A DNA stretch of 64,000 bases from Mucilaginibacter aurantiaciroseus (GTDB lineage: Bacteria; Bacteroidota; Bacteroidia; Sphingobacteriales; Sphingobacteriaceae). Positions 9,567 through 17,864 of the stretch are shown in pieces. The DNA lies in assembly GCF_024055595.1 (NCBI RefSeq), contig NZ_JAMXOF010000001.1:62001-126000 (forward strand), written 5' to 3'. The translations under genes and the position numbers were made by a program. Within the stretch, counting starts at the first letter, position 1. The number at the start of each line of letters is the position of its first letter. The notes under the pieces are model-generated. The model saw only the letters and a program-made list of their open reading frames with translations, had not been told where the DNA came from and searched no databases.

Positions 9567-11462
9567 ATGGCAGAAACAGTAAATTATGATGATGATAGTA
9601 TCCGGTCGTTAGACTGGAAGGAACACATCCGCTTAAGGCCGGGTATGTACATTGGTAAGCTGGGCGATGGCTCTGCCTATGATGATGGCGTATACGTGTT
9701 GCTTAAAGAGATCGTTGATAACTCGATAGATGAGTTTGTAATGGGTTCTGGCCGTACCATTGAAGTCACCATGAGCGATCATAAAGTTTCTGTACGTGAC
9801 TATGGCCGTGGCATCCCATTGGGTAAAGTGATAGATTGTGTATCTAAAATAAATACCGGTGGTAAGTATGATAGTAAGGCGTTCCAAAAATCGGTAGGTT
9901 TAAATGGTGTGGGTACCAAGGCGGTCAACGCTTTGTCAAACTCGTTCACCGTACAATCGTACCGCGACGGGCGAACCAAAATTGCCGAATTTGAAAAAGG
10001 CGAACTGATTCGTGACGAACCTGAAAAGGAAACCTCGCAGCGTAATGGTACGGCTATCAATTTTATCCCTGATGATAGCATCTTCCGCCATTACCGCTTT
10101 ATACCGGAGTTTGTAGAGAACATGATCTGGAACTATGTGTTCCTGAATGCCGGTTTAACGTTAAACTTTAACGGGCAAAAATACCTTTCGGAACGTGGCC
10201 TTTACGACCTGCTGGTACGCAACGCTGATGCCGAGAACCTGCGTTACCCTATCATCCACCTAAAAGGCGAGGATATAGAAATTGCCATGACGCACGGCCA
10301 GTCGTACGGTGAAGAATACTATTCCTTCGTAAACGGGCAGCATACTACGCAGGGCGGTACACACCAGGCAGCTTTTCGCGAGGCTGTAGTTAAAACCATC
10401 CGCGAGTTTTATAAAAAGGAATTTGATGCTTCGGATATCCGCGCATCTATTGTGGCTGCTATCGCGATAAAAGTACAGGAGCCGGTTTTTGAATCGCAAA
10501 CCAAAACCAAACTGGGTTCGCAAAATATTGGTCCGGAAGGCCCGTCGGTACGTGGTTTTATTAACGATTTCCTGAAAAAAGAGCTGGATAATTACTTGCA
10601 TAAAAACCCTGCTGCTGCCGATGCCTTGCTTAAGCGTATCCTGCAATCAGAGCGTGAGCGTAAGGATATTGCCGGCATCAAAAAACTGGCGAATGACCGC
10701 GCCAAAAAAGCATCGTTGCATAACCGTAAGCTACGCGATTGTAAGCTGCATTTTGATGATAACCACGAACGGAAGCAGGAAACAACCTTGTTTATTACCG
10801 AGGGTGATTCGGCCAGCGGGTCTATCACCAAATCGCGCGATGTGCAAACCCAGGCGGTATTCAGCTTAAAGGGTAAGCCACTAAACTGTTTTGGCCTTAC
10901 CAAAAAAGTGGTTTACGAAAACGAGGAGTTTAATCTGCTGCAGCACGCTTTGAATATCGAAGACGGCATTGATGGACTGCGCTACAACAATATTGTAATT
11001 GCTACCGATGCCGATGTGGATGGTATGCACATCCGGTTATTGCTGATGACTTTCTTCCTGCAATTTTTCCCCGATCTGGTTAAGGCCGGGCATGTGCATA
11101 TCCTGCAAACGCCGCTATTTAGGGTGCGTAACAAAAAGCAAACCATATATTGCTATAGTGACGAAGAACGCCGCAATGCCATTGCCAGCCTTGGTGTTAA
11201 ACCCGAAATAACCCGATTTAAAGGTTTAGGAGAGATCTCGCCTGATGAATTTGGGTTGTTCATAGGTAAGGATATCAGGTTAGACCCTGTGTTCCTGAAA
11301 GATGCAAACATCAAAGCCCTGCTGGAATATTTTATGGGTAAAAATACGCCAACCCGCCAGCAACATATTGTAAATAACCTGCGCGTAGAAAAAGATGACG
11401 AAAGCGTAAATCCGTTAATAGCCGAAAATTTGGATAAGGTGGAATTGCCGGTAGCGGTGTAG
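9567..11462 (+). CDS. parE: DNA topoisomerase IV subunit B
   Basis: Type IIA topoisomerase ATPase subunit, 631 residues, which with ParC decatenates daughter chromosomes. The GHKL ATPase domain shows [12 protein letters not shown] near residue 26, the Mg/ATP motif [10 protein letters not shown] near 47, and [14 protein letters not shown] near 110. The TOPRIM domain has [11 protein letters not shown] near 410 and the acidic [12 protein letters not shown] near 480. The protein lacks the long insertions of Bacteroidota GyrB, and an evident partner (parC) lies 3.5 kb downstream; this supports ParE over GyrB. The two subunit genes are separated by five or six unrelated genes. Confidence 0.94.
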   Translation: MAETVNYDDDSIRSLDWKEHIRLRPGMYIGKLGDGSAYDDGVYVLLKEIVDNSIDEFVMGSGRTIEVTMSDHKVSVRDYGRGIPLGKVIDCVSKINTGGKYDSKAFQKSVGLNGVGTKAVNALSNSFTVQSYRDGRTKIAEFEKGELIRDEPEKETSQRNGTAINFIPDDSIFRHYRFIPEFVENMIWNYVFLNAGLTLNFNGQKYLSERGLYDLLVRNADAENLRYPIIHLKGEDIEIAMTHGQSYGEEYYSFVNGQHTTQGGTHQAAFREAVVKTIREFYKKEFDASDIRASIVAAIAIKVQEPVFESQTKTKLGSQNIGPEGPSVRGFINDFLKKELDNYLHKNPAAADALLKRILQSERERKDIAGIKKLANDRAKKASLHNRKLRDCKLHFDDNHERKQETTLFITEGDSASGSITKSRDVQTQAVFSLKGKPLNCFGLTKKVVYENEEFNLLQHALNIEDGIDGLRYNNIVIATDADVDGMHIRLLLMTFFLQFFPDLVKAGHVHILQTPLFRVRNKKQTIYCYSDEERRNAIASLGVKPEITRFKGLGEISPDEFGLFIGKDIRLDPVFLKDANIKALLEYFMGKNTPTRQQHIVNNLRVEKDDESVNPLIAENLDKVELPVAV

Positions 11463-11544
11463 TTTGATATTAAAGAAATAAGCCTTAGCTTGTATATCTC
11501 AATTTATTTTAGGTTGGGGGATTTTATTTCATAAATTATAAAGA

Positions 11545-11574
11545 ACCCTCTCCGAGGAGAGGGTAGGGTGAGGC
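11545..11574. repeat. Dispersed CCCTCTCC-type palindrome, family D copy 1
   Basis: ACCCTCTCC GAGGAGAGGGT is a near-perfect palindrome, followed by AGGGTGAGG. This sequence class is common between genes in Bacteroidota (from memory, not searched). It ends 4 bases before the cdd ATG, so it supplies the leader and purine-rich ribosome-binding region of cdd. Confidence 0.6.
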
Positions 11575-11578
11575 TACC

Positions 11579-12073
11579 ATGACAGAACACGACATCAAAG
11601 TATCTTTTAAAGAATACGATACCATAACCGAACTTGATACCACAGACCAGGCCCTTTGTGCAGAAGCTGTTAAAGCGATGGCAACTTCACATTCGCCCTA
11701 TTCGAAATTTAGGGTGGGGGCCGCACTGCAATTGCAAAGCGGTAAAATTATCCATGCTAGTAATCAAGAAAATGTAGCTTACCCATCGGGCCTTTGTGCC
11801 GAGCGGGTTGCTTTGTTCCATTGGGGGGCAGGCCATGCCGATGATCCGATTGTGAGCATGGCGGTAACCGCGCATACCGACGATTTTGCTTTATTGAAAC
11901 CCGTTACTTCATGCGGCGCGTGCCTGCAGGTAATGGCCGAAGTTGAGAAAAGGCAAAACAGTCCGTTAAGGATGCTGTTATATTGCATAGATGGACCCGT
12001 GTGGGCTATTGATGATGTAAAAAGCATGATGCCTTTTATGTTTTTTGAGGAACGTTTAGTACAACCGGTATGA
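11579..12073 (+). CDS. cdd: Cytidine deaminase
   Basis: Zinc-dependent cytosolic enzyme of pyrimidine salvage that converts cytidine or deoxycytidine to uridine or deoxyuridine. 164 residues with the expected zinc motifs: CAERVALFHWGA near residue 77 (catalytic Cys-Ala-Glu) and SCGACLQVMAE near 112 (two zinc cysteines). The substrate loop SPYSKFRVGAALQL near 38 is also present. The ATG at 11579 directly follows a dispersed palindrome that serves as its leader. The stop overlaps the next start by 4 bases (ATGA), indicating translational coupling with the SGNH hydrolase. Confidence 0.95.
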   Translation: MTEHDIKVSFKEYDTITELDTTDQALCAEAVKAMATSHSPYSKFRVGAALQLQSGKIIHASNQENVAYPSGLCAERVALFHWGAGHADDPIVSMAVTAHTDDFALLKPVTSCGACLQVMAEVEKRQNSPLRMLLYCIDGPVWAIDDVKSMMPFMFFEERLVQPV

Positions 12074-12729
12074 AGATCAGAATAATATTACTTTTAGTTT
12101 TAGCCACCTTTGGTTTAGCTGCCCACGCGCAAACAGGTTTCCCGTTTGATAACGAGATCCGCGATTTTAAACACCAGGACAGCCTAAAAATGCCAGCCAA
12201 AAATGGCATCCTGTTCATTGGTAGTTCATCTATCCGCAAATGGACTGACCTGGAGCAACGCTTTAGCGATAAGCCCATTATTCGCCGTGGTGTTGGCGGT
12301 TGCACAATTGAGCAGTTGGTAAATTATTACACGCCATACATCTTATACCTTTATCATCCGCGTAAGGTCTTTATCTATGCCGGCGAGAACGATATCGCCG
12401 CAGGTAAAACGGGTAAATTTACAGCCCGTCGGTTTTATACCCTTTGGGCCATGGTCAAACAAAACCTACCTAATGCAGAGATCTATTATATGGCCATCAA
12501 GCAAAGCCCAAGCCGCGCTAAATATTTTTCGGAAGTTAGGATCGCCAACGAAATGGTGCGTAATTTCATCAAAACCCGTAAGAAAACCCACTACGTGGAT
12601 GTGGCTTCGGTGATATTAGATCCAATCACCAAAACGCCTGATACCAGCCTTTTCGAAAGCGATATGCTGCACCTGAACAGTAAAGGCTATGATAAATGGC
12701 AGGCAGTGCTACTCCCGTATGTAAATTAA
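12070..12729 (+). CDS. Secreted SGNH/GDSL-family hydrolase
   Basis: 219 residues with a signal peptide (KIRIILLLVLATFGLAAHAQ) predicted to be cut near residue 21. SGNH blocks are visible: block I ILFIGSSSIRKW near 47 with the nucleophile serine, block III YAGENDIAAG near 104 with the oxyanion Asn, and block V SDMLHLNSKGYDKW near 197 with the catalytic Asp-x-x-His. Members hydrolyse esters on lipids or sugars; the substrate is unknown here. The start overlaps cdd by 4 bases, although the product is exported and functionally unrelated, so co-expression is a layout feature rather than evidence of a pathway. Confidence 0.88.
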   Translation: MKIRIILLLVLATFGLAAHAQTGFPFDNEIRDFKHQDSLKMPAKNGILFIGSSSIRKWTDLEQRFSDKPIIRRGVGGCTIEQLVNYYTPYILYLYHPRKVFIYAGENDIAAGKTGKFTARRFYTLWAMVKQNLPNAEIYYMAIKQSPSRAKYFSEVRIANEMVRNFIKTRKKTHYVDVASVILDPITKTPDTSLFESDMLHLNSKGYDKWQAVLLPYVN

Positions 12730-12732
12730 AAT

Positions 12733-12820
12733 CAATATCGAACATCGAATGTTGAATTTCAAATCATAAAATAGAAAAACTTCGATATTGGACATTCGAA
12801 ATTCATTATTTGATATTCTT
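12733..12820. repeat. Dispersed TCGAACAT-type repeat, family C copy 1
   Basis: Contains ATCGAACATCGAATGTTGAA and TTCGATATTGGACATTCGAA arms, which pair imperfectly. A related element is at 33558-33640 (TTTCGGATGTTCGATTTCGG). It sits in the convergent gap after the SGNH gene. Confidence 0.5.
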
Positions 12821-12832
12821 TTTAATTAGAAA

Positions 12833-12857
12833 GGCCCCCCAATATATTGGGGAGCCC
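12833..12857 (-). terminator. Terminator of the NTF2-like gene
   Basis: On the minus strand GGGCTCCCC AATATATT GGGGGGCC followed by TTTCT. The core CCCCAATATATTGGGG is a perfect palindrome. It lies 26 bases past the stop of the gene at 12883. Confidence 0.7.
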
Positions 12858-12882
12858 GTCACACTCAAACACTAACTATATA

Positions 12883-13308
12883 TTAGGTAAAAACACTGTA
12901 AACGTTGGTGATCTTCCAGCCAGTGCCGGTGTTGGCTAAGGTTACGTAGTTGCTGCGGGTAAAGTGGTCATATTTCATATCCACTTTTACCACGGCCATA
13001 TCTGTGTTGTTCTCTACAATACGTGTGCTGGTGGTACAGGCCTGCTCAACGTTTTTCCCGGCTTTTAAAAAGTCGGTCATTTCTTTTTTATTGTAGCTTA
13101 ATACAGTATTGCCACGTTGTATATCAAACTTCGCCGATTGATCTATCACCTGGCTCAAGTTGCTTACACGGCCCCGGGTCATGGCGTCTACGTAGGTATT
13201 AATGGCGTGCGTTTTTGTTAAATTTTCTGATGGTACATCCTTAGCTTTTGCGAAGCTGCAGGTAATTAAAAGGGCTAATGCAAGGGTAACTGATTGGAAG
13301 GTTTTCAT
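12883..13308 (-). CDS. Exported NTF2-like protein (lumazine-binding-2 type)
   Basis: 141 residues with a signal peptide ending ...SFAKA near residue 22. The mature domain (HAINTYVDAMTRGRVSNLSQVID, then WKITNVYSVF at the end) has the cone-shaped NTF2/SnoaL-like fold pattern of the 'putative lumazine-binding' family, often found as small secreted or periplasmic proteins in Bacteroidota. No catalytic function can be assigned. It is a single gene with its own terminator, convergent with the SGNH gene. Confidence 0.75.
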   Translation of the reverse strand: MKTFQSVTLALALLITCSFAKAKDVPSENLTKTHAINTYVDAMTRGRVSNLSQVIDQSAKFDIQRGNTVLSYNKKEMTDFLKAGKNVEQACTTSTRIVENNTDMAVVKVDMKYDHFTRSNYVTLANTGTGWKITNVYSVFT

Positions 13309-13465
13309 GATGTGGTGATTTTAGATTGTAATTAATGTGTGTGTATGTTTAAAACCGATCAGTTAATTTCTATACATAAGATGCAATCGGTTATCAAATA
13401 GTTACACCGCAAAGTGTTAAAACACCGCTTTTAACAAACATTTAACATTTGGGCCTTAATAATTT

Positions 13466-13473
13466 TATATTTG
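13466..13473 (+). promoter_or_regulatory. Perfect -7 promoter box immediately before a start codon
   Basis: TATATTTG matches TAnnTTTG exactly. Transcription would begin at or within a few bases of the ATG at 13477. A TTTG at 13448 is 14 bases upstream, shorter than the usual 18-20. Confidence 0.45.
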
Positions 13474-13476
13474 GCT

Positions 13477-13992
13477 ATGGTTGATTTTGCCACCATTATA
13501 CTACAAGTAACTGAGCAAGGGGACAGAATGGGATGGACTTATATTGAAGTCCCTGCCGATGTTGCGCAGCAGTTATTACCGGGCAATAAAAAATCGTTCA
13601 GAGTGCGTGGTAAACTGGATAATTTCGAGATAGCCGGGATGGCCTTAATGCCGATGGGGAGCGGCAACTTCTTTATGTCGCTGCGCAAGGAGATCCGTAA
13701 GGGCATCCGCAAAACTAAGGGCGCAACTCTGCGGGTACAGTTGGAGACCGACATGGATTTTAAGATAGAAATGCCCGATGACCTGAAAGATTGCTTCGAT
13801 TATGAGCAACCCGAAGCTTTTGAGTACTTTAATAGCCTGGCAAAATCGCACCAGGGCTATTTTATAAAATGGATAACCGATGCCAAAACCGAGGATACCC
13901 GCGCTAATCGCATTGCCAAAACCATCAACGCCGCCATAAGGCGAATGGACTACGGCGCTATACTGCGCGAACAGAAAATGTTAAGAGAATAA
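13477..13992 (+). CDS. DUF1905 / YdeI-OmdA-type protein
   Basis: Cytoplasmic protein of 171 residues from the ATG at 13477; a TTG six bases upstream is an alternative. The N-terminal part (GWTYIEVPADVAQQLLPGNKKSFRVRG) matches the DUF1905 beta-barrel pattern, and the C-terminal part (AKSHQGYFIKWITDAKTEDTRANRIAKTI) matches the YdeI/OmpD-associated family, linked in the literature to envelope or bacteriocin tolerance. A TATATTTG box at 13466-13473 ends only 3 bases before the ATG, so the message may have almost no leader. It is followed by a strong terminator. Confidence 0.82.
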   Translation: MVDFATIILQVTEQGDRMGWTYIEVPADVAQQLLPGNKKSFRVRGKLDNFEIAGMALMPMGSGNFFMSLRKEIRKGIRKTKGATLRVQLETDMDFKIEMPDDLKDCFDYEQPEAFEYFNSLAKSHQGYFIKWITDAKTEDTRANRIAKTINAAIRRMDYGAILREQKMLRE

Positions 13993-14024
13993 AAAACCCG
14001 GCAGGGCCGGGCTTTTGTGTTTTT
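13991..14024. terminator. Bidirectional terminator
   Basis: CCCGGC AGG GCCGGG stem flanked by six A on the left and TTTTGTGTTTTT on the right, between convergent genes ending at 13992 and 14032. Confidence 0.88.
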
Positions 14025-14031
14025 CGGTTTA

Positions 14032-14562
14032 TTATTTCTTCATACTAAAGTGTCTTGCATATTCATGCAGCTTGGTCACCCTATTATTTTTGATCAGCAT
14101 ATCATTTACAAGGGCGACAGAATCTGCCTTGCCCGTTTTGTCTTTAGTTTTTTGGATATACCAGATAGATACCCACTCGTCATTAGGTGTTTTTTTGCCT
14201 TTAACAGATTCTACATCAACTATTCTCAGTTTTACTTCACTGTATGGGGCAAACTCTTCTTTTACCATTTTATTCAGTTGGCCTACCTTGCCGTTAAACT
14301 GGCCGCCATCGTACCAAAGTTCAACGCTATCCGCAAAGTAGTTTCTTAGTTTGGCAGTATCGTTGCTTTCAAAGGCCTTTAGCAGGTTAAGGGCCAGCAA
14401 CGAGTTTTTGGTATCGTGGTTCATATCCCACTGGTCGGGCGTTTTAACACCGAAAGGATAAGTAAGCGTGTCCTTTTTTGTTACGGCGATATCAGCAGCG
14501 GGTTTACTTTGGCATGCCGCAAATATTATGGGCACAAAAAACAGTAAATAGTTTTTTTTCAT
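14032..14562 (-). CDS. NTF2-like lipoprotein
   Basis: 176 residues with a lipoprotein signal: the lipobox FAAC places the lipidated cysteine at residue 17. The body (SLLALNLLKAFESNDTAKLRNYFAD, then a beta-rich second half) fits a SnoaL/NTF2-like domain of the kind seen in small Bacteroidota lipoproteins. Function unknown; membrane-anchored and facing the periplasm or cell surface is inferred. It stands alone, with a shared terminator against the DUF1905 gene. Confidence 0.7.
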   Translation of the reverse strand: MKKNYLLFFVPIIFAACQSKPAADIAVTKKDTLTYPFGVKTPDQWDMNHDTKNSLLALNLLKAFESNDTAKLRNYFADSVELWYDGGQFNGKVGQLNKMVKEEFAPYSEVKLRIVDVESVKGKKTPNDEWVSIWYIQKTKDKTGKADSVALVNDMLIKNNRVTKLHEYARHFSMKK

Positions 14563-14665
14563 ATTGCAAAGGATTTAAGTTTAATTTGCCCTAATGTACA
14601 AAATGAAATTAAGATACTGATAATAAAATGTTTAGGAAGTTATTGATTGGTGTCTTTTGTAAAGA

Positions 14666-14914
14666 TTAGTCGGTTAAACCAAAGCTTTTGAATTGCTTTG
14701 CTATTCTATTATTCACTTCTTCATGGGTGAAAATTCTGCTTTCTTCTATGTCTTTGAGGCCGGCTTTTATACCTTCCATTTCCACGTCCGATATTTTAAC
14801 CTTGTGGAAATAGTAGATGTGGTTATCATACATTAAGTTTTTTACAGGTTTAAGTTTCTCTACTATTTTCCTGAACCTGGTGACTTTGGCATTGTGTTGA
14901 GATTTCTTTTTCAC
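14666..14914 (-). CDS. Small antitoxin-like protein without a visible toxin
   Basis: 82 residues, basic at the N-terminus. The C-terminal pattern GLKDIEESRIFTHEEVNNRIAKQF resembles short antitoxins of RelB/ParD-like addiction modules, in which a segment such as 'G..DI..GR.YTHEEV...I' precedes the stop. No toxin-sized frame follows on the minus strand (14563-14665 holds nothing) or precedes it, so it is either an orphan regulator or not an antitoxin. It is divergent from parC, 103 bases away. Confidence 0.55.
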   Translation of the reverse strand: MKKKSQHNAKVTRFRKIVEKLKPVKNLMYDNHIYYFHKVKISDVEMEGIKAGLKDIEESRIFTHEEVNNRIAKQFKSFGLTD

Positions 14915-15017
14915 AGTGTTAAAATAGTCGGTTTTGTATATAAAAACAACCTTTTAGCACACCCTGTTTTCTGCGCATTTGCCTATCTTTACAAATCCAT
15001 AATTTTTTAGCTACAGA

Positions 15018-17852
15018 ATGAGCGACGATCTGAACACTCCTGATATCCCTGAAAGTAATAACGACGAAAATAAACTCAATAAAGTCACTTCTCTTGACGG
15101 CCTGTACGAAAACTGGTTCCTGGATTATGCATCTTATGTAATACTTGACCGTGCCGTTCCTCACTTAAATGATGGTTTAAAACCTGTACAACGCCGCATC
15201 CTGCACTCGCTTAAGGAAATGGACGACGGGCGATTTAACAAAGCCGCCAACGTTATTGGTAACACCATGAAATATCACCCGCATGGGGATGCTTCTATTG
15301 GCGATGCCATGGTGCAAATAGGCCAGAAAAACCTGCTGATTGATTGCCAGGGTAACTGGGGCGACCCTATAACCGGCGACTCGGCAGCAGCCCCGCGTTA
15401 CATCGAAGCACGCCTTTCTAAATTTGCGTTGGATGTTGTTTTTAATGCCGATACAACTGTTTGGCAGGCCAGTTACGATGGCCGTAACCGCGAACCGATA
15501 ACGCTGCCGGTTAAGTTCCCGCTGTTACTTGCACAAGGTGCCGAAGGTATTGCTGTAGGTTTGGCTACCAAGATACTACCGCATAATTTTATTGAACTGA
15601 TAGATGCATCCATTGCTGCACTAACCGGCGTAAGGCCCAATTTATTGCCCGATTTTCCGACAGGGGGTATGGCAGATGCTTCGGCATATAACGAAGGCCA
15701 GCGTGGTGGCAAAGTGCGTGTGCGTGCTAAAATTGTAGAGCGCGACAAGAAAACCCTTACCATTACTGAGGTTCCTTTTACCACCACTACAGGTAGCCTT
15801 ATTGATAGCGTGATCTCTGCTAATGATAAGGGTAAGATCAAGATAAAAAAGATTGAGGACAACACCGCGCAGGATGTAGAGATTGTGATCCATCTGGCGC
15901 CGGGCATCTCTCCCGATGTTACTATAGATGCGCTTTATGCATTTACAGATTGTGAGGTATCCATATCGCCAAATACCTGTGTGATCCAGAGCGATAAGCC
16001 GCGCTTTATGAGCGTGAACGATATGCTTACCGAAAGCACTTTCTTCACCAAAGAATTGTTAAAGCAGGAGCTGGAAATAAAGCTGAAAGAGTTAATGGAG
16101 AAGATCTTTTTCAGTTCGTTACTGAAGATATTTATCCAGGAAGGGATGTACAAACATCCCGACTATGAGCAATCATCAGATTTTGAAGGCGTATTAGTGG
16201 TTTTGAACAGGTTGTTCGAGCTATTCTTTCCGCAGTTTTACCGTACCATCCTGCCGGAAGATTACAAGAAGCTTATAGATAAACCGATGAGCAGCATCAC
16301 CCGTTTCGACGTGAAGAAAACGGATGAGCAGATAATGGCTTTAGAGGCCGAAATAAAAGTGGTTAAAAACCACTTAAAACACCTTACCGATTACACCGTT
16401 GCCTGGTTTGAGAAACTACGTGAAAAGTACGGAAAGGAACGTGGCCGTAAAACCGCGCTACGCACATTTGACAGGGTGGAAGCCTCGCAGGTTGCTTTGG
16501 CAAATGTGAAACTTTATGTGAACCGCGAGGACGGTTTCATCGGATCGGGCTTAAAGAAAGACGAGTTTGTGTGCGATTGTTCGGATATCGATGAGATCAT
16601 CGTTTTCCGTGGCGATGGTAAATTTGTGGTAACCAAGGTGCAGGACAAGGTATTTGTAGGTAAGGATATTGAGCACGTTGCCGTGTTTAAAAAGAACGAC
16701 GAGCGCACTGTTTATAACATGATCTATAAAGACGGGCAAAGCGGTGTTAGCTACATCAAACGTTTCTCGGTAACGGGCGTAACCCGCGATAAGGAATACG
16801 ATTTGACCAAGGGCAGCAAGGGCTCTAAAACGCTATATTTTACCGCTAACCCTAACGGCGAGGCCGAGATAATTAATGTGCAACTGAAACCGCACCAAAA
16901 GTTAAAGAAACTACAGTTTGATGAGGACTTTGCTGCAATTGCCATTAAAGGCCGTGCATCTATAGGTAACATGGTTACCAAATACCCGGTTAAAAAAGTG
17001 GTGCTAAAAAGTAAGGGGATATCTACATTGGCCGGCCGTAAGATCTGGTACGACGAGATCCTGAAGCGCCTTAATGCCGATAGACGTGGTAAATATCTGG
17101 GTGAGTTTGACGGTGACGACCGCATCCTGAACGTATTAAGCAACGGTAATTACGAGTTAACCAGCTTTGACCTTAACAATCACTTTGATGATAAGATGAT
17201 CATCATCGAAAAATATGATGCTGCCAAAGTATTTGCCGTGGTGCATTACGATGGCAAATCGAAGAACTACATGGTGAAACGCTTTGTGTTCGAGAATACG
17301 GTTATTGGTAAACAAACCAGCATCATCAGCGACGAAAGCGGCTCTAAATTAGTATTGATATCGGGCGCGACACAGCCTGTTGTAAAAATAGAACAGCTAA
17401 AAGGCAAAACGCTGATCCCTGAAGAGGCCGACCTTAACCTTACCGATCTGATAGATGTAAAAGGTATGAAGGCCATGGGTAACCGCTTATCCGTCCACCA
17501 AATAAAAAGTGTGGAGCTGTTAGCCGAACACGATGATGAAGCCGATGTACCAGACCCGGCACCGGATTCTGTTGAGGATACCGAGATCACCATCACCGGC
17601 GAGGATAAGGAAGTTACAGATACTGCACCGGCATCACCTATAGCAGCGGCCCCGAAATCTGAGCCAAAAAATCTTGTTATAGAGCAGGAAAAACCGACTG
17701 AAACGGTAGCAATAAAACCAGAAGTGCTATCAGAGGAATCGTTGAAATCACCAGAAATAAAATCGGTGGAATCACCCCAAAAAATAGATTTCGAAATAAC
17801 CAACCCGGATGATATTGATATAGACAATAAAGGGCAGTTTGGATTATTTTAA
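15018..17852 (+). CDS. parC: DNA topoisomerase IV subunit A
   Basis: 944 residues. The breakage-reunion domain contains GLKPVQRRILHSL near residue 53, the drug-pocket segment HPHGDASIGD near 87, and the catalytic tyrosine in AAPRYIEARLS at about residue 128. The position equivalent to Ser83 of E. coli GyrA reads Ala (about residue 92), with Asp at 96. A beta-pinwheel DNA-wrapping region follows from about residue 500. The last 110 residues are an acidic, Pro/Glu/Ser-rich, probably disordered tail. It partners ParE and precedes the GH35 gene by 12 bases. Confidence 0.94.
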   Translation: MSDDLNTPDIPESNNDENKLNKVTSLDGLYENWFLDYASYVILDRAVPHLNDGLKPVQRRILHSLKEMDDGRFNKAANVIGNTMKYHPHGDASIGDAMVQIGQKNLLIDCQGNWGDPITGDSAAAPRYIEARLSKFALDVVFNADTTVWQASYDGRNREPITLPVKFPLLLAQGAEGIAVGLATKILPHNFIELIDASIAALTGVRPNLLPDFPTGGMADASAYNEGQRGGKVRVRAKIVERDKKTLTITEVPFTTTTGSLIDSVISANDKGKIKIKKIEDNTAQDVEIVIHLAPGISPDVTIDALYAFTDCEVSISPNTCVIQSDKPRFMSVNDMLTESTFFTKELLKQELEIKLKELMEKIFFSSLLKIFIQEGMYKHPDYEQSSDFEGVLVVLNRLFELFFPQFYRTILPEDYKKLIDKPMSSITRFDVKKTDEQIMALEAEIKVVKNHLKHLTDYTVAWFEKLREKYGKERGRKTALRTFDRVEASQVALANVKLYVNREDGFIGSGLKKDEFVCDCSDIDEIIVFRGDGKFVVTKVQDKVFVGKDIEHVAVFKKNDERTVYNMIYKDGQSGVSYIKRFSVTGVTRDKEYDLTKGSKGSKTLYFTANPNGEAEIINVQLKPHQKLKKLQFDEDFAAIAIKGRASIGNMVTKYPVKKVVLKSKGISTLAGRKIWYDEILKRLNADRRGKYLGEFDGDDRILNVLSNGNYELTSFDLNNHFDDKMIIIEKYDAAKVFAVVHYDGKSKNYMVKRFVFENTVIGKQTSIISDESGSKLVLISGATQPVVKIEQLKGKTLIPEEADLNLTDLIDVKGMKAMGNRLSVHQIKSVELLAEHDDEADVPDPAPDSVEDTEITITGEDKEVTDTAPASPIAAAPKSEPKNLVIEQEKPTETVAIKPEVLSEESLKSPEIKSVESPQKIDFEITNPDDIDIDNKGQFGLF

Positions 17853-17864
17853 TACGAAAAAACT

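Noticed and set aside
9567..11462. Calling the B subunit GyrB
   Set aside because: A ParC-type A subunit lies nearby and the sequence starts and ends like Bacteroidota ParE; a gyrase call would need a full alignment to support it.
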